From contig CAMWIB010000008.1 of assembly GCA_947174215.1 (NCBI GenBank), positions 1 to 16,665 of the forward strand: a DNA stretch of 16,665 nt. The letters are read 5' to 3'. This document shows, one piece after another, positions 1 through 7,100 of this stretch. This stretch comes from an uncultured Clostridia bacterium. Lineage in GTDB: Bacteria > Bacillota > Clostridia > Christensenellales > CAG-917. A program made the translations under genes and the position numbers. Within the stretch, counting starts at the first letter, position 1; the number at the start of each line of letters is the position of its first letter. A model generated the notes under the pieces. It did not search any database. It worked only from the letters and a program-made list of their open reading frames with translations, and had not been told where the DNA came from.

Positions 1-1
1 T

Positions 2-703
2 TTCAGAACGGAGGATATACAGGACCATTTGAAGGCAATCGTGCTTTCGGAGTTTACGGATATGCTCGGCGAGTGCCAGATACCCGCGCTCGACCTTGCG
101 GCAAATTATAACGAGATTGGCAAGGCTACGCGTATCAATGCGTCGGCTCGCTTTAAGGAGCTTGGCTTTGACGTTGACCAGATACTCATTCTCAACCTCA
201 AACTTCCCGAGAGCGTTGAAAAAGCTATGGATAAGCGTACGACTCTCGGCGTGTTTGACGGCAAGATGAACGAGTACGCGCAGTACGAGTCCGTGCAGGC
301 TATGCGCGATTCCGCAAAGAACCCCGGAATGGGCGGAGCGTTCGCAGGCGTAGGCGTAGGGCTTGGAGTCGGTACGAGAATGGGCAACGAGTTTGCCCGC
401 AACATAAACGCCGCGCATAACGCCGCACCGTCGCAAAATCACGCACCTATGCAGACTTGCTCAAAGTGCGGTTCGAGCGTAGGCGCAAAGATGAAGTTCT
501 GTCCGCTTTGCGGCAACAGAATGCAAGCCGAAAGCACCGTAAAATGCACGGTATGCCACAATGACGTTGAAGTCGGTATGAAGTTCTGCCCGCACTGCGG
601 AAACGTTATGCACGCGCACAACCTTGTACAATGCGCTAAGTGCGGAACGTCCGTTGACGCAGGAACCAAGTTCTGCCCAGAATGCGGCGCGTTGATAAAG
701 TAA
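2..703 (+). CDS. SPFH-domain protein with three C-terminal zinc ribbons (YdjI-like), 5' end missing
   Basis: The frame is open from base 2, so the gene begins before the window; the TTG at 29 is internal and has no ribosome binding site. The first part reads like the end of an SPFH (stomatin/flotillin-like, formerly 'virion core protein') domain: helix-rich, with an ALDLAANYNEIG segment and a LNLKLPESVEKAMDKR segment. A Gly/Ala-rich hinge follows (about 329-390), then three CxxC...CxxC zinc ribbons (first cysteine codon at 458; the protein ends in the third ribbon). This order matches Bacillus subtilis YdjI, which is tied to the PspA membrane-stress response and depends on the zinc-ribbon membrane protein YdjG. 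A YdjG-like gene follows 8 bases downstream, so the two probably form an operon at the cytoplasmic face of the membrane. Family assignment is firm; the role is inferred from B. subtilis. Confidence 0.85.
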   Translation, partial: FRTEDIQDHLKAIVLSEFTDMLGECQIPALDLAANYNEIGKATRINASARFKELGFDVDQILILNLKLPESVEKAMDKRTTLGVFDGKMNEYAQYESVQAMRDSAKNPGMGGAFAGVGVGLGVGTRMGNEFARNINAAHNAAPSQNHAPMQTCSKCGSSVGAKMKFCPLCGNRMQAESTVKCTVCHNDVEVGMKFCPHCGNVMHAHNLVQCAKCGTSVDAGTKFCPECGALIK

Positions 704-711
704 TTTAGATA

Positions 712-1791
712 ATGTCTGAGAGTAGTTTTGATTATACTAATTCGGGCGTTGTAAAATGCGAGTCCTGCGGTGCGGATATGACTTACGAGCCATCGCTCGG
801 TAAGCTGTCGTGCGCGTATTGCAATTCTACGAGGGACGTCGAAAAGCGCGTTCCGCATATACGCGACTTTCTTCAAGAAAGAGTTCACGGCTACGTGGAG
901 AACGACGATAGCGTTTACAAATGTCCCAACTGCGGCGGACAGGTCGCGCTTGGCGGGTTTAAGACTGCAACCAACTGTCCGTTTTGCGGCGCGACGAATA
1001 TCGTCAAGGTGCAGGATATAAAGGGCTTGAAGCCCGACAGTATTTTGCCGTTCAAATTGCCAAAGCAAAAGGCGTGCGCATACGGCAAAAGATGGTTGAA
1101 GTACAAGCCATTCGTTCCTACGCAATACAAAAAGCATATGGACGAGGAAAGCTTCAAGGGCGTGTATATTCCCTCATTCGCGTTCAATGCGGATTCATAT
1201 TCCACGTATGAAGGTAGGCTTGGCGAGAGGCGTACGAGAACTGTCGGCACGGGTAAGAACAGACATACGGAAACGTATATTTATTGGTATCGCGTGTCGG
1301 GAAGCGATTCGCGCACGTTCGTGAATACGATGATTGAAGCGAGTCCCCAGATACAGCAAAAGGAGCTTGATAAGCTGTTGCCGTTTGACGTGGACTTTAC
1401 AGAGGCGTATACGAAGGAGTATCTCGCGGGCTTTTCGGCAGAGAGGTACAACGCTTCGCTTGACGAGTCCTTCGATATAGCCAAGCATAAAATGGACGAC
1501 GTTATCCGCAGTGCGATTATTGCGCGCTATCACGCGGACGTCGTTGATTATCTCAACGTAAACACGCGCTATGACAAGATTAAGTTCAGATACACCTTGC
1601 TTCCTCTTTGGATATGCGCGCGCACGTTTAGGAAGAAGCTGTATAGAGTAATAGTCAACGGAAGGACGGGTAAGTCCACGGGCAATCTGCCTGTGTCGGG
1701 CGTAAAGGTCGGAGCGTTGGTGCTTGCTTGCATAGCGGTACTTACGACAATAGCGTTGCTCGTATGCCACTATATGCTCGGTATAATATAA
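712..1791 (+). CDS. Zinc-ribbon protein with C-terminal membrane anchor (YdjG-like)
   Basis: The 359-residue protein has two N-terminal zinc-ribbon pairs: CxxC at 16-19 with 34-37 and CxxC at 71-74 with 89-92, the first in TFIIB-like style. A long soluble middle region rich in Tyr/Arg (about 100-320) follows. One hydrophobic segment at about 331-356 is a likely membrane anchor, leaving the zinc ribbons on the other end of the chain. This matches B. subtilis YdjG, which with YdjH helps place YdjI at the membrane. No strong Shine-Dalgarno precedes the ATG; 8 bases separate it from the upstream stop, so translation is probably coupled. No ydjH-like gene lies between the two genes. An accessory role in envelope stress is inferred only from this similarity and context. 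Confidence 0.8.
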   Translation: MSESSFDYTNSGVVKCESCGADMTYEPSLGKLSCAYCNSTRDVEKRVPHIRDFLQERVHGYVENDDSVYKCPNCGGQVALGGFKTATNCPFCGATNIVKVQDIKGLKPDSILPFKLPKQKACAYGKRWLKYKPFVPTQYKKHMDEESFKGVYIPSFAFNADSYSTYEGRLGERRTRTVGTGKNRHTETYIYWYRVSGSDSRTFVNTMIEASPQIQQKELDKLLPFDVDFTEAYTKEYLAGFSAERYNASLDESFDIAKHKMDDVIRSAIIARYHADVVDYLNVNTRYDKIKFRYTLLPLWICARTFRKKLYRVIVNGRTGKSTGNLPVSGVKVGALVLACIAVLTTIALLVCHYMLGII

Positions 1792-1849
1792 GAGATTATA
1801 CGCAAAATGAAAATGGCGCGTATTACGCGTTGTAAATATTGATTAAAAT

Positions 1850-1854
1850 GGAGG
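1850..1854 (+). promoter_or_regulatory. Ribosome binding site fixing the DUF1858 start
   Basis: GGAGG lies 8 bases before the ATG at 1863. It rules out the upstream in-frame TTG at 1839, which would add eight residues with no binding site. Confidence 0.85.
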
Positions 1855-1862
1855 TACAGAAT

Positions 1863-2060
1863 ATGGTCACGAAGGATATGCTTATCAGCAAGGTTTTGGA
1901 GCAGGGCGACCCGAATAAGATTGCCGATATTCTTATGGAAAGCGGTATGCACTGTCTGCATTGCATGATGGCGCACGGCGAAACGCTTGAAGAAGCGTGC
2001 GCGGTTCACGGCGTAGACGCAGACAAGCTCGTTGAGAAGATTAACGCAGTTTGCGCGTAA
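1863..2060 (+). CDS. DUF1858 domain protein (small CxxC redox protein)
   Basis: A 65-residue protein that is a single DUF1858 domain (also described as a hybrid-cluster-protein-associated redox disulfide domain). The hallmark is GMHCLHCMMAHGETLEEAC: Cys31 and Cys34 form the CxxC pair and Cys46 follows in the next helix. Family members usually have a short helical N-terminal part, then a 'GMHCxxC' turn, then a 'HGxDxDxLxExIN' ending, all visible here. Biochemical function is not settled for the family; a thiol/disulfide or metal-binding role is inferred. It lies 71 bases after the YdjG-like gene with no clear promoter or terminator between, so it may be read through from that gene. A terminator follows about 33 bases after the stop. 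Confidence 0.88.
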   Translation: MVTKDMLISKVLEQGDPNKIADILMESGMHCLHCMMAHGETLEEACAVHGVDADKLVEKINAVCA

Positions 2061-2093
2061 TAGCTATTTAGCAAAATCAGAGAAACATTCAAC

Positions 2094-2127
2094 AAAAAAA
2101 CAGCGGTATTTGAGTCCGCTGTTTTTT
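2094..2127. terminator. Bidirectional intrinsic terminator between convergent genes
   Basis: A perfect 12-bp stem (AAAAAACAGCGG / CCGCTGTTTTTT) with a 9-base loop (2107-2115). The T-run serves the + strand and the A-run becomes a U-tract on the - strand, so it can end both the DUF1858 transcript and the rqcP-ispDF transcript. Confidence 0.9.
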
Positions 2128-2187
2128 ATCGTCATTGGCTTTGCGGTTTTCGTAAAATCGTATCTTTATCTTAAAATCACACTGGTC

Positions 2188-2218
2188 GCGTGAATTACGC
2201 TTTTTGCGTGAGTCACGC
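2188..2218. other. Stem-loop spanning the ispDF stop codon
   Basis: Arms 2188-2200 and 2206-2218 pair over 13 positions with one mismatch and one G-U, around a loop of five T. It contains the ispDF stop (2213-2215). No T-run follows on either strand, so it is not a standard terminator; it may protect the 3' end of the ispDF mRNA or be a small inverted repeat. Confidence 0.5.
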
Positions 2219-3346
2219 CATTTTCAATGAAACCGTCGCATATGCGGCAATCGCCTTGCCTGCGCCTATTTCGCCGACCTGTTCGTTTGTGGTTGCGCTT
2301 ACGCCTACGTTTGAAATGGATATGCCAAGCAGGTTTGCCATATTACTGCGCATAGCGTCTATATACGGCGAGAGCATAGGGCGCTCGGCGATTATGGCAA
2401 CCGTCACGTTGTTTACCTTATAGCCGCGCTCGCTCGCTATTTTCAGCACCGTGAAGAGCAGCTCCATACTGTCCGCGTCGTCGTAACGGCTATCGTCAAC
2501 GGGGAAGAGGTGACCAATATCTTTTTCGCCGAGTGCGGAAAGTATCGCGTCCATAATTGCGTGTACGGGTACGTCGCCGTCGCTGTGTGCGATAAAGGAG
2601 AAATCACACGGCACCTCCACGCCCAACAGCTTTATGCCATTGCCGCTTGTCAGGCGGTGTATGTCATAACCGCTACCGACGAGTATATCTGTGCTTGGCT
2701 CGGGCTTTATGTCACCCGCGTACGTTATTTTGACGTTGTTTACGTCACCGTCTACTACGCCTATTTCGCCCGAATACGATGTTTTTATAACGCTTATATC
2801 ATCATAAAATGCTGATTGTGTATTTTGATAGGCGTTTTCAACAATTTCGCGTCTGGCACAAAACGGCGTTTGTACGCGCTTGAATCGCTCTCTGTCAACG
2901 GGTTTTACTCCGTTCGTAACATCTACGATTGAGTCCGTCATGCTAAGCAGTGGCAGGGCAACGCCGTGTTTGCGCGCGCTGTTTATGACGTCCTCTATAA
3001 GCTTTTTCGTCACGTACGGTCTTGCACCGTCGTGAATAAGGATAAACTCTGCATCATCTTCGATTGCCACGAGTGCATTCTTTACTGTTTGCGTACGCGT
3101 GCTTCCGCCGACTGCAAGTGCAATGCGTCCGTCCTCTTTGAGTCCCGCAAGGTCGAGTGCGGCGGAGAATTCGTCCGCAAAAGACGTTTCGATTCCGACG
3201 ATTATTTTTGAAACTGTCGGAATTTCCAAGAACGGTTTTATTGCTTCGACAAGCACGCACGAGCTTCCGCATTTTTCAAACAGTTTATTCTTTTTGCCAT
3301 AGCGTTGGCTTGTTCCGCCGGCAGTAATTATTGCGTTGATTTTCAT
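2213..3346 (-). CDS. ispDF: Bifunctional 2-C-methyl-D-erythritol 4-phosphate cytidylyltransferase / 2,4-cyclodiphosphate synthase
   Basis: This cytosolic fusion catalyses two non-consecutive steps of the MEP isoprenoid pathway: attaching CMP to methylerythritol phosphate (IspD) and cyclising the later diphosphate with loss of CMP (IspF). Residues 1 to about 215 are IspD: the nucleotide-binding loop TAGGTSQRYGKKNK (8-21), HDGARPYV (105-112) and the RVQTPF segment (157-162). Residues about 222-377 are IspF: GSGYDIH with metal ligands Asp228 and His230, HSDGD (254-258), His262, DIGHLFP (276-282) and TTNE (352-355). All key motifs are present in both halves, and 377 residues fits a full fusion. 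The ATG has an AGGAG site 7 bases upstream. It lies 68 bases after rqcP in the same direction, so the two are probably one operon. IspE, the intervening step, is not in the window. Confidence 0.95.
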   Translation of the reverse strand: MKINAIITAGGTSQRYGKKNKLFEKCGSSCVLVEAIKPFLEIPTVSKIIVGIETSFADEFSAALDLAGLKEDGRIALAVGGSTRTQTVKNALVAIEDDAEFILIHDGARPYVTKKLIEDVINSARKHGVALPLLSMTDSIVDVTNGVKPVDRERFKRVQTPFCARREIVENAYQNTQSAFYDDISVIKTSYSGEIGVVDGDVNNVKITYAGDIKPEPSTDILVGSGYDIHRLTSGNGIKLLGVEVPCDFSFIAHSDGDVPVHAIMDAILSALGEKDIGHLFPVDDSRYDDADSMELLFTVLKIASERGYKVNNVTVAIIAERPMLSPYIDAMRSNMANLLGISISNVGVSATTNEQVGEIGAGKAIAAYATVSLKMA

Positions 3347-3414
3347 AATATCTCCTAAAACCGCGCTATTTGGCGCACTGGTTTCATTGTTGACAGATTA
3401 TTTGGCTTTTACCA

Positions 3415-3669
3415 TTACAACTCTTGCGGTGTGAGTAGTTTGTACATCGACTCAGCACTTTGTTTGGTTTGATGTTCGTCAACTGAAAGAATTTCAAACG
3501 ACATAGTGCGGTTGCCGAACGTGACGGATACGACGTCGCCGACGTTCACATCCTTAGAGGGTTTTGCGGTTTTGCCGTTGACCTCGATTCGCCCGCCGTC
3601 GCACGCCTCCTGCGCGACCGTACGCCTTTTTATAACTCTCGATATCTTCAAAAACTTGTCTATTCTCAT
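3415..3669 (-). CDS. rqcP: S4-domain RNA-binding protein RqcP (YabO family)
   Basis: An 84-residue protein that is almost entirely one S4 RNA-binding domain. RqcP acts with RqcH on stalled 50S subunits, where poly-alanine tails are added to unfinished chains. The start MRIDKFLKISRVIKRRTVA and the ending with SAESMYKLL closely follow B. subtilis RqcP (YabO). Arg2 and Arg16, reported as important in that protein, are both present. The ATG at 3669 is chosen because it gives this conserved N-terminus and has GAGG 6 bases upstream; a TTG at 3681 in frame would add four residues. It is the first gene of a likely operon with ispDF, and its promoter region diverges from that of rpoB. Related Hsp15-like proteins bind free 50S-tRNA, but length and residues favour RqcP. 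Confidence 0.9.
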   Translation of the reverse strand: MRIDKFLKISRVIKRRTVAQEACDGGRIEVNGKTAKPSKDVNVGDVVSVTFGNRTMSFEILSVDEHQTKQSAESMYKLLTPQEL

Positions 3670-3675
3670 ACCGTA

Positions 3676-3679
3676 CCTC
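3676..3679 (-). promoter_or_regulatory. Ribosome binding site of rqcP
   Basis: GAGG on the minus strand, 6 bases before the ATG at 3669. It overlaps the alternative TTG start at 3681 and so decides for the ATG. Confidence 0.7.
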
Positions 3680-3759
3680 AATTCCAGTGTTTTTTATGCC
3701 GTACGCAATTTGCGCTTTTGCGATTATCCGTTTGCGCGTTTGCACTGCCTGTCAAAAAG

Positions 3760-3789
3760 ATTATAGCCTTATTCGCGGCTAATTTGCAA
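3760..3789 (-). promoter_or_regulatory. Candidate promoter for rqcP-ispDF
   Basis: On the minus strand TTGCAA (3789-3784) and a perfect TATAAT (3765-3760) are separated by 18 bases. The predicted start is about 80 bases upstream of rqcP. The -35 box matches the consensus at 4 of 6 positions. Confidence 0.5.
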
Positions 3790-3850
3790 TACAAGAGTGG
3801 AGTTTTGTATCCGTTATGACAAAATTTTCACCATATACGCGTTTGGCAAT

Positions 3851-3869
3851 AAAAATATGACATATTTTT
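3851..3869. repeat. AT-rich inverted repeat in the divergent region
   Basis: AAAAATAT, three bases, then ATATTTTT form a perfect 8-bp inverted repeat. It sits about 42 bases before the rpoB -35 box and could be an operator or part of an upstream AT-rich promoter element. Being pure A/T, it may also be chance. Confidence 0.35.
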
Positions 3870-3911
3870 CAAATAAAAGCTGATAAGCGGAAAAAAGATA
3901 GCTCAAAACGT

Positions 3912-3940
3912 TTGACAGTCTTTACAAATGAGTATAGAAT
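3912..3940 (+). promoter_or_regulatory. Sigma-A-type promoter of the rpoBC-metK unit
   Basis: A perfect TTGACA (3912-3917), 17 bases, then TAGAAT (3935-3940, 5 of 6 matches). It is preceded by AT-rich DNA that could act as an UP element. Transcription would start near 3947, giving a leader of about 185 bases before rpoB that contains the hairpin and both palindromes. Confidence 0.75.
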
Positions 3941-3947
3941 AAGAAAA

Positions 3948-3961
3948 TGTATTATAATGCA
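3948..3961. repeat. Near-palindrome, copy 1 (TGTATTATAATGCA)
   Basis: A 14-base near-palindrome containing TATAAT and, on the other strand, another TATAAT. A 13-base core (3946-3958) is repeated exactly at 4013-4025. It overlaps the expected rpoB transcription start. It could be an operator, a symmetric -10 element, or the edge of a small repeat. Confidence 0.55.
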
Positions 3962-3963
3962 AT

Positions 3964-3998
3964 CCTTGCCCTCTAAGCACATCGCTTTGGGGGTAAGG
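3964..3998 (+). other. Strong hairpin in the rpoB 5' leader
   Basis: Arms 3964-3978 and 3984-3998 pair at 14 of 15 positions (two G-U pairs, one T-T mismatch) around a 5-base loop. A G-run, not a T-run, follows, so it is not a typical terminator. Position near the predicted 5' end suggests mRNA stabilisation, a regulator-binding site, or a dispersed REP-like repeat. Confidence 0.65.
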
Positions 3999-4014
3999 GG
4001 GTTATAAGAACGAA

Positions 4015-4028
4015 TGTATTATAATACA
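4015..4028. repeat. Perfect palindrome, copy 2 (TGTATTATAATACA)
   Basis: A perfect 14-base palindrome, 67 bases after copy 1, with the hairpin between them. It contains TATAAT at 4020-4025, but no -35 box lies at the right distance, so a second rpoB promoter here is weakly supported. Confidence 0.55.
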
Positions 4029-4118
4029 AAGTAACAAAAAATACAAGTCCGCGCTTGTCGGGAATAAAAAGAAAAATTTTCCTATTTTTAAGGTGCGGCG
4101 CAAATCGGTAATTTTTTT

Positions 4119-4124
4119 AAGGAG
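4119..4124 (+). promoter_or_regulatory. Ribosome binding site fixing the rpoB start
   Basis: AAGGAG 7 bases before the ATG at 4132. An in-frame GTG at 4093 would add 13 residues but has no properly spaced site. Confidence 0.85.
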
Positions 4125-4131
4125 AGATATA

Positions 4132-7100
4132 ATGTCCCAGAGAATTCACAATCAAATGTACGGCACGACGGAAAGACGCGACTTTTCGCAGATTAAAAAC
4201 GTCTTGCCGATACCGTATCTCATTGAGGTGCAAAAGGATTCCTACGCCAGCTTTATCGGTGAAGGCATTGACGAAGTGTTCAAGGATTATTCGCCTATCG
4301 TAGACTTCGCAGGACGCTTGAAGCTGGACTTCCTTTCCCATCGCTTTGACGGAGAACCGAAGTACACCGTCAAGGAATGTAAGGACCGCGACGCAACGTA
4401 CGCAGTGCCCCTCAAAGTCAGAGCGCGTTTGACCAACACCGAAACGGGCGAGGTCGTGGAGCAGGAAGTATTTATGGGTGACTTCCCGCTTATGACAGAC
4501 GCAGGCTCCTTCGTTATAAACGGCGCGGAGCGCGTTATCGTCAGCCAGCTCGTAAGAAGCCCCGGCGTATACAACGACAAGGTGCTTGACAAGAACGGTG
4601 TTCCCAGATACGCAACGACGGTTATTCCGAACCGCGGCGCATGGCTTGAATACGAGCAGGACATCAACGATATTCAGTGGGTACGCGTTGACAGGACGAG
4701 AAAGATTACCGCAACCACGCTTATGCGTGCGCTCGGCATCGGCACGGACGAGGAGATTATCGACCTCTTCGGTGGCGACGAAATGATTATCAACACCTGC
4801 AACAAGGATGCCGCAGACGCAAAGAGCGTAGAGCAGGGCAAGATTAACTTCTTCCGCCGCCTGCGTCCGGGTGAAGTTCCCACCGTCGAAGGTGCGAACG
4901 TTCTTATCCACAACACGTTCTACGATTACAAGCGTTACGACCTCGCAAGAGTCGGCCGCTACAAATACAACAAGAAGCTCGCAATCGGCACGCGTATCGC
5001 AGGCTACAAGCTTGCAGAGGACGTCGTAAGTCCTATCACGGGCGAGATACTCGCAGTAAAGGGCGAGGTCGTTTCCGAGCAGAAGGGTAAGGAAATCCAG
5101 AACAACGCTGTCAACGTCGTGTATCTTGAATACACCGACGCAAACGGTCAGGTCTGCAAGTTCAAGGTTATCGGCAACAACACCGTTGACCTCGACGCAT
5201 TCGTCGAGTGCAATCCCCGCGAGCTTGGCATTCTTGAAAAGGTTTACTATCCAAACCTTAAACAGCTCCTCGATGAGTTTGCAGATGACAAGGAGCAACT
5301 GCTTCTTGCAATCAAGCACTCCGTGGACGAGCTTGTCTACAAGCACATTACGCTTGACGACATCATCGCCGTTGCGGACTACAACCTCGGCTTGCGCCAC
5401 GGCTTTGGCACTTGCGACGATATCGACCACCTCTCCAACCGTCGTGTCCGCGCAGTAGGCGAGCTGTTGCAAAACCAGTTCCGTATCGGTATTTCACGTC
5501 TTGAAAGAGTTATCAAGGAGAAGATGGCTTCCGCGCAGGAAAATGCGGACCTCACTCCTCAGACTCTCATCAATATCCGTCCCGTGACGAGCGCGGTGAA
5601 GGAATTCTTCGGTTCTTCACAGCTGTCACAGTTTATGGACCAGCCCAACCCGATTGCAGAGCTTACGCACAAGCGTAAACTTTCCGCGCTCGGCCCCGGC
5701 GGTCTGAACAGAGAGCGCGCGAGCTTCGAAGTACGTGACGTTCACCACTCTCACTACGGACGTATGTGTCCTATCGAAACGCCGGAAGGACAGAACATCG
5801 GTCTTATCACCTCACTCTCGTCCTATGCAAAGGTCAACGAGTACGGCTTTATCGAAACTCCGTATCGCAGAATTGAAAAGACTTACGACGCGGACGGTAA
5901 GATTATCGACGCAGTGGTTACCGACGACGTCATATATATGGCGGCGGATGAAGAAGATAAGTACGTTATCGCACAGGCGAACGAACCGCTTGATGAAACA
6001 AGCCGTTTCGTACGTCCCCGTGTCAACTGCCGTATTCAGAACGACATCCGCGAGGTATCCAAGTTCACGGCGGACTACATGGACGTCAACCCGAAGCAGT
6101 TGATATCTATCGCAACCGCGCTTATCCCCTTCCTTGAAAACGACGATACCAACCGTGCGTTGATGGGTTCAAACATGCAAAGACAGGCCGTTCCGCTTCT
6201 CCGCCCGCAAGCGCCTATGATTGCAACGGGCGTCGAGCATAAGATTGCGTACGACAGCGGCGTGTTGAAGATTGCAAAGCACGACGGCTTCGTCAAGTAC
6301 GTGGACAGCGACAAGATTGTTATCGAGTGTGCGGACGGCACAACGGATACCTATATCCTCAGCAAGTTCGAGCGTTCCAACCAATCCACTTGCATCAATC
6401 AACATCCTATCGTATCAAAGGGCGAGAAGGTATTCGCTCCCGTCTACGACGAGAAGGGCAACCTCGTGAAAGAGGGTACCGTGCTTGCAGACGGTCCTGC
6501 GTGTGAAAACGGCGAGCTTGCACTCGGTAGAAATATGCTTATCGGCTTTATGTCGTGGGAAGGCTACAACTACGAGGACGCTGTTCTTATCAGTGAGGAG
6601 CTTGTAAGAGATGATTTATATACCTCTATACATATTGAGGAATATGAAATAGAGTGCCGCGACACCAAACTCGGCGAAGAGCAGATTACGAGAGATATCC
6701 CGAACCTCAGCGACGAAGCGCTCAAATACATTGACCAAGACGGTATCATCATGGTCGGCGCAGAAGTCAAAGCGGGCGATATTCTCGTCGGTAAGGTTAC
6801 CCCGAAGGGCGAAACCGAGCTTACTCCTGAGGAAAGACTCCTCCGCGCAATCTTCGGTGAAAAGGCAAGAGAGGTACGTGATACTTCATTGCGTGTTCCC
6901 AACGGCGAGAGCGGTATCGTAGTTGACGTAAAGGTGTTCACGAGAAAAAACAAGGACGAGCTTGCACCCGGCGTAAATAAACTCGTACGCGTATACATCG
7001 CGCAGAAGAGAAAGATTTCCGTCGGCGACAAGATGGCGGGACGTCACGGCAACAAGGGCGTCGTTTCAAGAGTTCTGCCCAAAGAGGATATGCCGTTTAT

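Noticed and set aside
439..1137. A 232-residue open frame on the minus strand at the ydjI/ydjG junction
   Set aside because: It overlaps two well-supported genes, and its composition mirrors their zinc-ribbon codons.
3390..3395. TTGACA on the + strand between rqcP and ispDF
   Set aside because: No -10 box lies at a suitable distance and there is no + strand gene to serve.
3991..4001. G-runs after the leader hairpin as a G-quadruplex
   Set aside because: Only two G-runs are present, one of which is used by the hairpin stem.
4093..4131. Upstream GTG start for rpoB
   Set aside because: No spaced ribosome binding site; the ATG at 4132 has AAGGAG and the conserved N-terminus.
3912..4131. Riboswitch or L10-type leader before rpoB
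   Set aside because: Only a simple hairpin is visible; no known riboswitch core was recognised.
4117..5472. A 451-residue open frame on the minus strand opposite rpoB
   Set aside because: It lies wholly antisense to a highly conserved gene, has no recognisable domain, and arises from the codon bias of rpoB.
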